A program made the position numbers and the translations under genes. DNA of 64,000 bases from [Clostridium] asparagiforme DSM 15981 (lineage in GTDB: Bacteria > Bacillota > Clostridia > Lachnospirales > Lachnospiraceae). The stretch lies in contig CP102272.1 in assembly GCA_025149125.1 (NCBI GenBank), positions 3,782,001-3,846,000 on the forward strand, in the 5' to 3' direction. A model generated the notes under the pieces. It was not told the DNA's origin and searched no databases. It was given only the letters and a program-made list of their open reading frames with translations. This document shows positions 52,660-62,229 of this stretch, one piece after another (the stretch's first letter is position 1; every line of letters starts with the position of its first letter).

Positions 52660-53988
52660 TCACCTCACCATACAGGGCCGCTTGGGATCAAACTTCCATC
52701 CCGGAATCAGATACTGCATACCCGCGGCGTCATCTCTGCCGCCCAGACAGTTGTCCAGATACAGCTGATGGGCCTTTTTCACCTGCTCCATGTCCACGTC
52801 GATGCCCAGGCCCGGCTTCTTCGGAATCTCTACCCAGCCGTCCACGATCTGTAACGGCTCTTTGGTCAGCCGCTCCATGCCCTCCTGCCAGATCCAGTGG
52901 GTGTCAATGGCGTTGAGCCGCCCCGGAACCGCGGCCGCGGTCTGGGAAAACATAGCCAGGGAAATGTCGAAGTGGTTGTTGGAATGGCTTCCCCACATAT
53001 ATCCCAGGTCGTTGCACAGCTGTCCCACCCGCACGGAGCCGTTCATGGTCCAGAAATGCGGGTCCGCCAGCACGATGTCCACAGACTGCATCTCCAACGA
53101 ATGGCCCAACTGCCGCCAGTCCGTTGCGATCATATTGGTGGCTGTGGGCAATCCGGTAGCCCGGCGGAACTCGGACATGATCTCCCGCCCAGAGTAGGCG
53201 CCCTCCCCGCCGCAGGGGTCCTCACAGTAGGTCAGAATCCCCTGCATGTTCCGGCACAGCTCAACAGCCTCTTTTAAGCTCCAGCAGCCGTTGGGGTCCA
53301 ACGTGATCCTGGCGTTCGGAAACGCCTTCTTCAGCGCGCGGATCGCGTCCATCTCCTCCTCGCCGTCCAGGACGCCGCCCTTCAGCTTGAAATCCTCAAA
53401 CCCGTACTTCTCTTTGGCCGCCCTGGCTAACTCCACCACCGTCTCCGGTGTCATGGCCTCCTCGTGGCGCAGGCGGTACCAGGCGCAATCGCTGTCCGGC
53501 TCTGATGCGTAGGGCAGATCAGTCCGCTTGCGGTCCCCCACGAAAAACAGGTAGCCCAGCATCCGAACCCGGTCGTGGTGCTGGCCATCCCCTAAAAGGG
53601 CCGCCGCAGGCACCTCCAGGTATTTTCCAAGCAAGTCTAACAGGGGCGCCTCGATGGCGGTCAGCACGTGGACTCCGGTGCGCTGGTCAAAGGTCTGGTT
53701 CCCCCGCACATCCTCCGCCACGCTGCGGTCCAGCTGCTCCTTCACCCGCACCAGGGTATTCTTGTACTCCCCCACGCTGGTGCCCACCACCAGATCGATG
53801 CTGTCCAAAAGGGCCTTCGTGATCTTCTCTCCGCCCGGAACCTCGCCCACGCCCAGAAGCCCGCTGCTGTCAGTGAGTACCACCACGTTTCTGGTAAAAT
53901 AGGGCGCGTGGGCCCCACTTAAATTCAGCTCCATACAGTCTCTCCCCGCCACGGGAAAGACCTCCATCTTTGTGATTCTGGGAACCAT
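52660..53988 (-). CDS. gudD: Glucarate dehydratase (copy nearest rnpB)
   Basis: 442 residues, like E. coli GudD (446). Enolase superfamily: the Lys pair in FKLKGG, metal ligands in DPNG and CEDPCG, and the His of GSHSNNHFD with the Asp of ADPHFW. It dehydrates D-glucarate (or L-idarate) to 5-keto-4-deoxyglucarate in the cytoplasm. AGGAG upstream. It is the last gene of the operon and is homologous over its full length to the next gene. Compared with that copy it contains the motif [18 protein letters not shown]. Confidence 0.9.
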   Translation of the reverse strand: MVPRITKMEVFPVAGRDCMELNLSGAHAPYFTRNVVVLTDSSGLLGVGEVPGGEKITKALLDSIDLVVGTSVGEYKNTLVRVKEQLDRSVAEDVRGNQTFDQRTGVHVLTAIEAPLLDLLGKYLEVPAAALLGDGQHHDRVRMLGYLFFVGDRKRTDLPYASEPDSDCAWYRLRHEEAMTPETVVELARAAKEKYGFEDFKLKGGVLDGEEEMDAIRALKKAFPNARITLDPNGCWSLKEAVELCRNMQGILTYCEDPCGGEGAYSGREIMSEFRRATGLPTATNMIATDWRQLGHSLEMQSVDIVLADPHFWTMNGSVRVGQLCNDLGYMWGSHSNNHFDISLAMFSQTAAAVPGRLNAIDTHWIWQEGMERLTKEPLQIVDGWVEIPKKPGLGIDVDMEQVKKAHQLYLDNCLGGRDDAAGMQYLIPGWKFDPKRPCMVR

Positions 53989-54086
53989 CCGTCTATCTCC
54001 TCTCTCTGCGAATCGCCGCGCCGGGCGGCGTTTTGTTTTTCAGTCCAGCCTCCCCGCCAGCGCTGCCTTTCAGGCGTTCCATCTTC

Positions 54087-55445
54087 CTAGCGCACCAACG
54101 CCGGCATTTGGGGGGCAAATTTCCAACCGGGAATCAGATACTGCATGGCCGCAGCGTCGTCCCGGTCGTGACCAGGCAGCAGCCGGTACAACCGGTTCGC
54201 CTCCTCTACCTTCTCCATGTCGATCTCCACGCCCAGTCCAGGCCCCTTTGGCACTTCAAGGTACCCGTCCCTGATCTGCGGCGCGTTTTTCAACAGGTTC
54301 TGGCCGTCCTGCCAAATCCAGTGGGTGTCCAGGGCAGTGGGACGGCCCGGAACCGCGGCCGCCACATGGGCGAAGGCCGCCAGGGTAATGTCGAAATGGT
54401 TGTTGGAATGACTTCCCCAGACCAGCCCCCACTCGTCTAAAATCTGAGCCATACGCACGCTGCCGTCAAAGCCCCAGAAATGCGGGTCCGCCAGCACGAT
54501 GTCCACGGCGTGAAGAGCCGCGGCGTGGTAGAACTGCCGCCAGTTGGTGGCGATCATGTTGGTTGCCACCGGGATCTTCACCGCGTTCTTGAACTCCGCC
54601 ATAATCTCCCGGCTGCTGTAGCCCGCCTCCGGACCGCAGGGGTCCTCTGCGTAGGCCAGGACGCCCTCCATGGGCTTGCAGAGCCGGATTGCCTCCTCCA
54701 GGCTCCACGCGCCGTTGGGGTCTATGTTGATCCTGCACTCCGGGAAGCGCTTCTTCAGAGCGCGGACCGTTTCCATCTCCGCCTCCCCGGAAAGCACGCC
54801 GCCCTTCAGCTTGAAGCTGCAAAATCCGTACCGCTCCTGCAAAGCCTGGGCCTGCTCCACAATCTGACCGGGTGTGAGCATCTCCCGCCGCCGCATGGCG
54901 AACCAGCCCGCGGCATTTTCCTCATCCAAATAGGGCAGGTCCGTCTTTGCCTTGTCGCTGACGTAAAACAGGTAGCCCAGGGTTTCCACCCGGTCCCGCT
55001 GCTTTCCCTCGCCCAACAGCTGGCAGACCGGAAGCCCCAGATACTGCCCAAGCAGGTCCAAAAGGGCGCACTCCACGGCCCACTCCGCCCGAACCACGAA
55101 TTTCAGCTTTGCGATGTCCAGCCGCTGGATCCCCTCGCCCGCCTTCCCGGGCTGCGGCCCGCAGGCCCCATGGATTTTCCCAAGGATCCGGCGGTATGCC
55201 CCAACCGGCTCCCCCTCCACCAGGGGAATAAAGCGTTCAAGGGCCCGGCAGGTGTAGTCCCCGCCGTGGATCTCCCCGATGCCCCTGTGCCCGGCGCTGT
55301 CCGTGAGGATCACCAGATTCCGGGTGAAAAACGGCCCGTGGGCCCCGCTGAGGGTCATCAGCATGCTGTCCCTCCCGGCCACCGGGATCACCTGCATGGT
55401 TGTGACCACGGGGGATCCCTTGGCCATACGGTTGTCACCTTGCAT
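54087..55445 (-). CDS. Second glucarate dehydratase paralogue
   Basis: 452 residues from ATG 55445 (GGAGG seven bases upstream). The same catalytic blocks are present: FKLKGG, DPNGAWSLEE, YAEDPCG, NMIATNWRQ and GSHSNNHFD. It is therefore likely active, unlike E. coli GudX whose role is unclear. A roughly 13-residue insertion around residue 95-107 (CGPQPGKAGEGIQ) separates it from its neighbour. It may prefer another aldarate such as galactarate or idarate; this is inference. It follows the ABC ATPase gene by 11 bases. Confidence 0.85.
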   Translation of the reverse strand: MQGDNRMAKGSPVVTTMQVIPVAGRDSMLMTLSGAHGPFFTRNLVILTDSAGHRGIGEIHGGDYTCRALERFIPLVEGEPVGAYRRILGKIHGACGPQPGKAGEGIQRLDIAKLKFVVRAEWAVECALLDLLGQYLGLPVCQLLGEGKQRDRVETLGYLFYVSDKAKTDLPYLDEENAAGWFAMRRREMLTPGQIVEQAQALQERYGFCSFKLKGGVLSGEAEMETVRALKKRFPECRINIDPNGAWSLEEAIRLCKPMEGVLAYAEDPCGPEAGYSSREIMAEFKNAVKIPVATNMIATNWRQFYHAAALHAVDIVLADPHFWGFDGSVRMAQILDEWGLVWGSHSNNHFDITLAAFAHVAAAVPGRPTALDTHWIWQDGQNLLKNAPQIRDGYLEVPKGPGLGVEIDMEKVEEANRLYRLLPGHDRDDAAAMQYLIPGWKFAPQMPALVR

Positions 55446-55456
55446 ACCCTGCCCTC

Positions 55457-56467
55457 CTAACTCTCGATGCTGGAGGTCTCGGCCCGCAGCATCCGCTCCC
55501 TGGACTCCTGGGCGAAATGACATTTCACGCAGTGGCCCGGACTGATTTCCTTAAGCTCCGGCTCCTGCTCAAAGCAGATGGGCTGGCTCATCCAGCAGCG
55601 GTTGGCGAAGCGGCAGACCTGTTTGGGGTTGATGGGGCTGGGCACGTCGCCCTTTAAAACGATGCGGCTCACCTTGTTGTCCACATCCACCTTGGGGATG
55701 GCGGAAAGCAGCGCGATGGAATAGGGATGGCGCGTGTCCGCGAACAGCGTCTGCCGGTCCGCCATCTCCACAATCTGTCCCAGATACATCACGGCGATGC
55801 GGTCCGAGATGTGTTTCACCACACTCAGATCATGGGAAATGAACAGGTAGGACAGGTTCATTTCCTTCTGTAAATCCATCAGCAGATTCAAAATCTTGGC
55901 CTGAACGGATACGTCCAGGGAGGACACCGGCTCGTCGCAGACGATAAACTTCGGGTTCATGCTCAACGCCCTGGCGATGCCCACCACCTGGCGCTTGCCA
56001 CCGTCCAGCTCGTGGGGGTACTGATCCCACATGTCCTTGGATATTCCGGTTTTTTCCGACAGCAGGGAGAGGGTGTCGTTCAACTGCCCCTTGGTCACGG
56101 TGTGGTGGATCAGATAACCCTCGGAGAGGATGCTGCGGATGGTCTTTTTCGGATTTAAGGAGGAGTAGGGGTCCTGGAACACAATCTGCATCCCCCGCCT
56201 GTACTCCAGATTTTCCTTCCGGTCCGTGCACTTAAAGATGTCCTTTCCCTCAAACATCAGCTCCCCGGAGGTGGGCTTTTGCAGGCGCATCACCACGGTG
56301 CCCACCGTGCTCTTCCCGCAGCCGCTCTCTCCAACCAGACCCAGAGTCTGTCCTCTGCCGATGGAAAAGCTGACGTCGTCCACCGCGTGCAGAACCTTTT
56401 TATCCCCTACCTGGAAATGCTTTTTCAGGTGGCGGACCTCCACCAGTGTATTGTCCTGATTCTCCAT
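55457..56467 (-). CDS. Dpp/Opp-type ABC transporter ATPase (OppF-like)
   Basis: 336 residues. Walker A GESGCGKST, signature region LDGGKRQVVGIARAL (Gly-Gly-Lys rather than the usual Ser-Gly-Gly start) and Walker B FIVCDEPVSSLD. The C-terminal Cys-containing oligopeptide extension (CRFANRCWMSQPICFEQEP) is normal for this family and may hold an iron-sulfur cluster. The DGGKRQ variant of the signature is unusual: LSGGQ is LDGGK here, so this subunit may contribute one weaker ATP site. Confidence 0.88.
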   Translation of the reverse strand: MENQDNTLVEVRHLKKHFQVGDKKVLHAVDDVSFSIGRGQTLGLVGESGCGKSTVGTVVMRLQKPTSGELMFEGKDIFKCTDRKENLEYRRGMQIVFQDPYSSLNPKKTIRSILSEGYLIHHTVTKGQLNDTLSLLSEKTGISKDMWDQYPHELDGGKRQVVGIARALSMNPKFIVCDEPVSSLDVSVQAKILNLLMDLQKEMNLSYLFISHDLSVVKHISDRIAVMYLGQIVEMADRQTLFADTRHPYSIALLSAIPKVDVDNKVSRIVLKGDVPSPINPKQVCRFANRCWMSQPICFEQEPELKEISPGHCVKCHFAQESRERMLRAETSSIES

Positions 56468-56471
56468 GGTC

Positions 56472-57449
56472 TTACCTCCCTCCCCTGGCCCAGCAGGCCA
56501 CGTAATGATTATCGTTCAGCTTTACCATGGGCGGCGGCCCCTCCATGCAGGCCTCCAGGCAGTGCTCACAGCGCGGGTTAAAGCTGCAGCCCTTGGGCAG
56601 ATGGTAGGGATTTGCCACCTCCCCGGGGATCGCCACCAGCCGCTCCTTGTCGTCGTCCAGAGACGGAATCGCGCCCAGAAGCCCCTGGGTGTACGGGTGG
56701 GCGGGATTGGAGAACACCTCCCGCACCGAACCGTACTCGATAATGGCCCCTGCGTACATCACCGCCACGTTTTTGCACAGCTCGCTGATAATCCCCAGAT
56801 TATGGGTAATCATCAGCAGCGACGTGTCGTACTGCTGCTGGAGCTTTTTCATCAGCTCCATGATCTGCGCCTGGATGGTCACATCCAAGGCCGTGGTGGG
56901 TTCGTCCGCGATCAACAGCTCGGGATTGCAGGCCAGGGCGGCGGCGATGCCGATGCGCTGGCGCATGCCCCCGGAAAACTGATGGGGATAGTCCTTGATC
57001 CGCTCCCTGGCGATCCCCACCACCTCCATCAGATTCCCGGCCTCCTTTAACGCCTGGCTGTTGCTCATGCCCCGATGGCGGCGCAGCACCATGGCCACCT
57101 GCTCTCCCACCGTGAACACCGGGTTTAAGGAGGTCAACGGGTTCTGGAAGATCATGGAGATTTTGGACCCCCGGATATCCCGCAGCTCCCGCTGGGACAG
57201 TTTCGCCATATTCTGTCCGCCAAAGGTGATGGTGCCGCCCTTGATCTTGGCCGAATGCTTTGGCAGCAGGCGCAGAATACTGAGCGCCGTGGTGGTCTTT
57301 CCGGCCCCCGCCTCCCCCACCAGCCCCAGGGACTCTCCCTTGTGGATGGTCAGGTTCAAGTGGTTGATGGCCTGCTTCACCCCTGTCTCCGTGTGGAATT
57401 CAACGGTATAGTCTTTGATTTCAAGTAAAACTTCCTTACTCTGTTCCAC
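56472..57449 (-). CDS. Dpp/Opp-type ABC transporter ATPase (OppD-like)
   Basis: 325 residues. Walker A GEAGAGKTT, signature FSGGMRQR, Walker B LLIADEPTTALD, and a C-terminal oligopeptide extension (GCSFNPRCEHCLEACMEG). It begins 12 bases from the DppC-like gene and ends 4 bases before the OppF-like gene. Drives import by the two permeases. The importer class also carries non-peptide solutes, which fits the glucarate genes around it. Confidence 0.9.
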   Translation of the reverse strand: MEQSKEVLLEIKDYTVEFHTETGVKQAINHLNLTIHKGESLGLVGEAGAGKTTTALSILRLLPKHSAKIKGGTITFGGQNMAKLSQRELRDIRGSKISMIFQNPLTSLNPVFTVGEQVAMVLRRHRGMSNSQALKEAGNLMEVVGIARERIKDYPHQFSGGMRQRIGIAAALACNPELLIADEPTTALDVTIQAQIMELMKKLQQQYDTSLLMITHNLGIISELCKNVAVMYAGAIIEYGSVREVFSNPAHPYTQGLLGAIPSLDDDKERLVAIPGEVANPYHLPKGCSFNPRCEHCLEACMEGPPPMVKLNDNHYVACWARGGR

Positions 57450-57461
57450 AAAAAATACCTC

Positions 57462-58319
57462 CTATCTGGACTGCTTGGGATCCAGCACGTCTCTCAGGCC
57501 GTCGCCCAGGAAATTGAACCCCAGAACCGTGATCATCAGGGCCACCCCGGGGACGATGACCATCCAGGGGTAAGCCGCCAGATACGTCCGGCCTCCCGCG
57601 ATCATATTCCCCCAGGACGGGTTGGGCAGCTGCACGCCCAGATACAGATAACTCAGCCCGGCCTCCGTCAGAATCACGCCGCCAAAGGTGCCGGACAGTT
57701 GAATCAAAAGGGGCGTCGTCACGTTGGGCATAATCTGGGACATCATAATGTGCCAGCCGGAGCCTCCCAGCGCCCTGGAGGCCTGGACAAACTCCTGGTT
57801 TCTCATGACCATCACCTGGTTTCTGGACACCTTGGCAAAACTTTTCCAGGAGGTAATGATCATTACCATGATCAGGTTGGAGATACTGGGGCCGAAGATG
57901 GCCATGATCACAATGCCCAGCGTCATGGAGGGGATCGCCATGGTAACCTCCGTTGCCCTCATCACAATATCGTCAATCACACCGCCGAAATACCCTGCGA
58001 ACACGCCAAGGAGCGTACCGATCACCGCCACGAAAAGCGTGGAGATAAACGCGATCTGCAGAGATATCTTACTTCCGATCAGAACCCGGGAAAGGATATC
58101 CCTTCCAAGCTCGTCCGTACCCAGCACATAACCGCCCGTTGTGTAAGCGCCGAGCCCCTGGGGCGCGGTGAAACGCGCTGCGATGTGGTTTAAATTCTCG
58201 TCCATAGGCGCCAGCTGATTGGCGAACAGGCTGACGATCACCACGGCCAGCACAATCAGAAATCCGATGACAAATTGCGGACTGCGCAGCATCCGGCGGA
58301 TCAGGATTTTCTTTTTCAT
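57462..58319 (-). CDS. Dpp/Opp-type ABC transporter permease (DppC-like)
   Basis: 285 residues from the ATG at 58319; a GTG nine bases upstream is possible but lies too near the AGGAG site. About six membrane segments. LGTDELGRDILSRVLIGSKISL and the EAA loop (ALGGSGWHIMMSQIMPN) are typical of DppC. Pairs with the DppB-like gene just upstream. Confidence 0.9.
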   Translation of the reverse strand: MKKKILIRRMLRSPQFVIGFLIVLAVVIVSLFANQLAPMDENLNHIAARFTAPQGLGAYTTGGYVLGTDELGRDILSRVLIGSKISLQIAFISTLFVAVIGTLLGVFAGYFGGVIDDIVMRATEVTMAIPSMTLGIVIMAIFGPSISNLIMVMIITSWKSFAKVSRNQVMVMRNQEFVQASRALGGSGWHIMMSQIMPNVTTPLLIQLSGTFGGVILTEAGLSYLYLGVQLPNPSWGNMIAGGRTYLAAYPWMVIVPGVALMITVLGFNFLGDGLRDVLDPKQSR

Positions 58320-58336
58320 ACAATACACCTCTCCTG

Positions 58337-59266
58337 TCAGTTCAATTTCATCCGGCGGTCCACCAGGGCGTTTACAATGTCAACCACCAGGTTGACCAGC
58401 GCGAACATGGCCGCGGTGACGATCAGCGTGGACTGCGTCAACGGGTAGTCCCGGTTGGACACCGCCTTCACCAGCATGCTGCCGATGCCCGGGATGGTGA
58501 ACGTGGTCTCGATGATCACCGCTCCGGCCAGCATCTGCGCCACGTCCATTCCGAAGATGGTGATGACCGGGATAATGGAATTCTTGAACGCATATTTGCA
58601 GTTCACCACAAATTTACTCATGCCCCTGGCGTAGGCGCAGGTGATATAGTCCTCGTTCAGCACGTCGATCATGCCGGAACGCCCCATCCTCACCATACCC
58701 GCGCACATCTTGTAGCCCATGGCGATGGCCGGCATAATCAGGTACCGGACGTCCGCCAGGCCGTTGTAGCCCATGCTGGGCAGCCAGTTGTTTTTTACGG
58801 AGCAGAACAGAAGCAGCAGCACGCAGACCCAGACCACGGACATGGACTGGCCCAGAAGCGCGAAGAGAACGGCAAAGAAGTCCACCGGCCCGCCTTTGTT
58901 CACCCCTGCGATAATCCCCAGAGGGATGCTGACCAGCAAAACCATGGCGGAGCAGACCACGGCGACGCTGAGCGTGGCCGGAAGGCGTTCCATAATAACA
59001 TCCAGACAGGGGCGCTCATACAGCACGGAGGTCCCCAGATCGCCCTTTAAAAGGTTTCCCATATAGATAAAGTATTGCGTGATATAAGGTTTATCCAGCC
59101 CCAGCTTGACCCGCATGAGCTCAATCTGTTCCTCCGAGGCGTAATCCGGCAGCGCCATAACGGCGGCGTCCCCGGGCGCCAGGCGCATCATCACGAACGC
59201 CAGCACAGAAACGATCCATACGACCAAAAGCAGGCACAGGATTCGTTTGACAAAAAATCGAACCAT
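58337..59266 (-). CDS. Dpp/Opp-type ABC transporter permease (DppB-like)
   Basis: 309 residues, about six membrane segments. N-terminal FFVKRILCLLLVVWIVS and RLAPGD are DppB hallmarks; the EAA loop is YARGMSKFVVNCKYAFKN. Lies between the binding-protein gene, from which it is separated by a hairpin, and the DppC-like gene. Confidence 0.9.
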   Translation of the reverse strand: MVRFFVKRILCLLLVVWIVSVLAFVMMRLAPGDAAVMALPDYASEEQIELMRVKLGLDKPYITQYFIYMGNLLKGDLGTSVLYERPCLDVIMERLPATLSVAVVCSAMVLLVSIPLGIIAGVNKGGPVDFFAVLFALLGQSMSVVWVCVLLLLFCSVKNNWLPSMGYNGLADVRYLIMPAIAMGYKMCAGMVRMGRSGMIDVLNEDYITCAYARGMSKFVVNCKYAFKNSIIPVITIFGMDVAQMLAGAVIIETTFTIPGIGSMLVKAVSNRDYPLTQSTLIVTAAMFALVNLVVDIVNALVDRRMKLN

Positions 59267-59287
59267 CGCTTACCTCCCATTTAAAGC

Positions 59288-59324
59288 CGGACTGCCACCG
59301 GTAAGCTTACCGGGTGACAGTCCG
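59288..59324 (-). other. Intercistronic hairpin after the Dpp binding-protein gene
   Basis: CGGACTGCCACCGGTAAG and CTTACCGGGTGACAGTCCG form a long, nearly perfect stem (one base pair mismatch, small loop) between the binding-protein gene and the first permease gene. No T run follows. Confidence 0.78.
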
Positions 59325-59338
59325 CACTTGTTCAACCG

Positions 59339-60973
59339 TTACTTCAGATAGCTCTCCTCCACGGCGATCTCCGTGAAGATGTAGCCTCCCAGGGGATTCT
59401 CAATCAGTCCGGTAAGGCCGTTGCGGACGCAGGGGGTTCCCACGATCTGCACAATCGGCACCAGCGGTCCCTGTAAATCGTAGAGGATATCGCCCACCTG
59501 CTCCAGGGTCTTCACGCGGGTCTCCGCGTTCATATCGCCGAAAGCCTTCATGATCAGCGCGTTTAACTCCTCGTTCACATAGCCGTTGTGGTGCATGTCC
59601 TGAACCACTCTGGGAACCAGATTCTGGGTCAGGGCGTTGCCGTCCCAGGTCGCCAGATTGACCATGAAAATGTCGTAGGTGCCGTCTGCGCGCCTGCTGT
59701 TCATGGTGGCGGTATCCACCATATCCACCTGGGTCTTGATTCCGATCTGGTTCAGATAATCCGCCATGGCGGTCATGATGGAATCCGCGTACTCGATGTC
59801 GCTGCGGCTTAAGAGCACCAGGGTTTCCCCGTTGTAGTTGGACTTGGCCAGATACTCCTTGGCCAGCTCAGGATCGTACCCGATGGCCGGTTTATCCGGC
59901 TGATGGCCTTCCGCATGGGTGGTAAAGAAGTCGTTCATCACCGTACCGCCGCCCATCAGGGTGCAGAAGGCGTCCCGGTCCACAGCGTGCATAATGGCAA
60001 AGCGCAGGTTCTGGTCGCTGGTGGGGGCCTTTCCGTCCATCTTGAACTGGAGATAGTACATGGTCTCCTTGATCTGTTCCTTCATGGTGCACTGGTCCGC
60101 CACCACGTCCAGCATGGACCGCAGGTCCACGTTCACGTTGTCGATGAAATCGATCTCGCCGTTGATAAAGGCCGCGTTCTGTGCCGTGGGATCGGTGATG
60201 AACCAGACGTAGAGAATGTCCACGTTGGTGAAATCTCCGCCCTGCCAGTAGTCATAGTTGCGGACGTATTTTAAATACTGTCCGTCCACCCACTCCTCCA
60301 GCTTCCAGCGTCCCGTGCCGTTTAAGGAGGGCACGGAGGAGAATAAGTTGGCTCCGTACTGCTCGATCTCCTCGGCCTTGGCAATGTAGGTGTAGGCCAG
60401 AGAAATTTCCAGGGAGAAGAAGGGCTCGCTCAGATAGAGCTTCACCGTGTGCTGGTCCACCTTCTCAGCGGACTCCAGATATTTCCAGTTCGTTGCAAAC
60501 AGGGCCATCTCGTCCTTGTGCTCTGCGATATACTTCATCTGCGTGTACACGTCGTCCGCGTCGCAGTCGGAGCCGTCGAAGAACTTCACGCCCTCGGCGA
60601 TGTGCAGGGTAACTTCTTTTCCGTCCTCGCTCAGATCGTAGCCGGTGCAGATACAGGGCTTGCAGTTGCCGCCGTGGTCGGAGACGTAAAGGGCGTCAAA
60701 TACCATCTCGGCAAAGGCGTAGTTGGGGCCTGAGGTATAGTTCCAGATGTTCAGGCTCTGCATGCCCTCCGTCCGCTGAAGGTTCACCACCACCTTGCCC
60801 TCGTCGTTCACATAGTGCGAAGCGCCGCCGGCGGGGGCGTTTCCCGTATTCCCCGCGGACGTCCCCGCCGCCGCGGGCTGTGACTCCGTCTTGCCGGAGC
60901 CTCCGCAGGCCGTCAGACCGGCCATCATTCCCAGCGCAAGCGCCAATGCCAGAAGCCTTTTCGTTTTTTTCAT
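59339..60973 (-). CDS. Dpp/Opp-type solute-binding lipoprotein (SBP_bac_5)
   Basis: 544 residues. The signal peptide ends in GLTAC with lipid attachment at Cys23, then a Gly/Ser/Ala linker. The body is SBP_bac_5 family (peptide/nickel type): LNIWNYTSGPNYAFAEMVFDAL and TSDQNLRFAIMHAVDRDAF. These proteins bind peptides, but also opines, oligosaccharides and antibiotics. In this operon an aldarate or an aldarate conjugate is plausible. The gene starts 38 bases after the C45 gene. Confidence 0.9.
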   Translation of the reverse strand: MKKTKRLLALALALGMMAGLTACGGSGKTESQPAAAGTSAGNTGNAPAGGASHYVNDEGKVVVNLQRTEGMQSLNIWNYTSGPNYAFAEMVFDALYVSDHGGNCKPCICTGYDLSEDGKEVTLHIAEGVKFFDGSDCDADDVYTQMKYIAEHKDEMALFATNWKYLESAEKVDQHTVKLYLSEPFFSLEISLAYTYIAKAEEIEQYGANLFSSVPSLNGTGRWKLEEWVDGQYLKYVRNYDYWQGGDFTNVDILYVWFITDPTAQNAAFINGEIDFIDNVNVDLRSMLDVVADQCTMKEQIKETMYYLQFKMDGKAPTSDQNLRFAIMHAVDRDAFCTLMGGGTVMNDFFTTHAEGHQPDKPAIGYDPELAKEYLAKSNYNGETLVLLSRSDIEYADSIMTAMADYLNQIGIKTQVDMVDTATMNSRRADGTYDIFMVNLATWDGNALTQNLVPRVVQDMHHNGYVNEELNALIMKAFGDMNAETRVKTLEQVGDILYDLQGPLVPIVQIVGTPCVRNGLTGLIENPLGGYIFTEIAVEESYLK

Positions 60974-61011
60974 ATGTTCCTCCTATCGCGTGAATGGTTT
61001 TTAAGCTGTAC

Positions 61012-62148
61012 TCACAGCAGATCAAATGGTTTTATGGACAGAAATCCCTCGCAGGGATTGTGAGGTGCCAGCCTCATCTCCAGGGTGGTCAGGTTGCTCA
61101 CAAAGCTGAACACGGTCTCGGTCTGTTTATCCCGGTCAAGGGAGAGGTCCCTGTGCCTGCAAATGCTCTGAGGTCCGTTCCCGTGGTCCGAAAATACCTT
61201 CTGAACATCCTCAAGACTGATCTTCCCGTAAATCCCCCGCAGCAGCTTGCCGCTCCTGTGGTGGCGGATCACCGAATTGCCCTTGAACACGTCCAGGTAG
61301 GGGTAACGGGGATGTCCGGGGGACACGTAGTGGTTGGCGTGGGTCAGAATACCGTCCGCCCCGTAGAGAATCCCGCAGCAGCCGCTGTCCATCTCCACAT
61401 CCACCGCCTCGTTGTCCTTCTGGGCGATCAGAATATTGTTGACCGCCGCGTTGCGGCCCCCGTTCAAAGCGTCGATGGCCTCCCCCAGGTCCCTGGAATC
61501 CATCACCCCCCGCAGCAGGAATTGCAGCGGAACCCCCTCCAGGTTCACGGGAGCGTTGGTGGAAAGGGAGTTGACCCCGTCGCCGATGCCGCAGGAATTG
61601 AGGCCCGACCGGGCGATAATCCCCGCCTCGCCGCAGTAGGCGATGGAGGGCCTTCCGTTTTTCTGCTCAATGATGTGGTAGATCAGGCATTCCTCCGACC
61701 AGACGAAATTGTCCCAGTTCTGGCCCACATAGGTGGCTCCGTCCACCGTGCGCTCACCGGTGACCGCGATGGACGTGCAGGCCTCCATCTCCCCCAGCGC
61801 CTTCTGGTAGCGGTTTTTCTCACCCCCGTCCAGCTTGTTCCAGCCCAGCTTCTGCAGCTCCGTCCGGCTGTTTAATACCATCAGCTCCTCAAATTTCATG
61901 CCCGCTCCGTCGGCGATGCCCTGTACCTCCTCGATGTAGTCCGGGTTGTACCGCTCCACCGGCTTCACAAAACCCATGGCGATGCGGACCAGCTCCTCCT
62001 TTGTCACATCCCCCCGTTCCAGACAGGATTTCAGATTGTACTCGTAGCTCTTTCGCACCCTGTCCGGGTGGGATTTCCCGTGGCTGTATCCGATCTCATA
62101 GGGCGCGCCTCTTGAGATCACAACCGGAATCCCGCCTATTTCCTTCAT
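61012..62148 (-). CDS. C45-family Ntn acyltransferase/amide hydrolase
   Basis: 378 residues from ATG 62148; a TTG/ATG further upstream would add about ten. It resembles penicillin acyl-CoA:6-APA acyltransferase (peptidase family C45). These proenzymes cleave themselves before a Cys that then acts as nucleophile; here Cys124 in MEACTSIAVTG is the candidate, leaving a propeptide of 123 residues, similar to the about 102 in the fungal enzyme. VGQNWDNF supports the Ntn fold. No signal peptide, so it is cytoplasmic. Its place between transporter and aldolase genes suggests it removes an acyl/amide group from the imported compound. Confidence 0.82.
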   Translation of the reverse strand: MKEIGGIPVVISRGAPYEIGYSHGKSHPDRVRKSYEYNLKSCLERGDVTKEELVRIAMGFVKPVERYNPDYIEEVQGIADGAGMKFEELMVLNSRTELQKLGWNKLDGGEKNRYQKALGEMEACTSIAVTGERTVDGATYVGQNWDNFVWSEECLIYHIIEQKNGRPSIAYCGEAGIIARSGLNSCGIGDGVNSLSTNAPVNLEGVPLQFLLRGVMDSRDLGEAIDALNGGRNAAVNNILIAQKDNEAVDVEMDSGCCGILYGADGILTHANHYVSPGHPRYPYLDVFKGNSVIRHHRSGKLLRGIYGKISLEDVQKVFSDHGNGPQSICRHRDLSLDRDKQTETVFSFVSNLTTLEMRLAPHNPCEGFLSIKPFDLL

Positions 62149-62229
62149 TATCACACTTCTCCCTTCTAAACGATCCATGTCAGCCGCCGTTTCCGAGCGC
62201 CGCAGTTTACCGCGTTGTTTACCGCCTCC

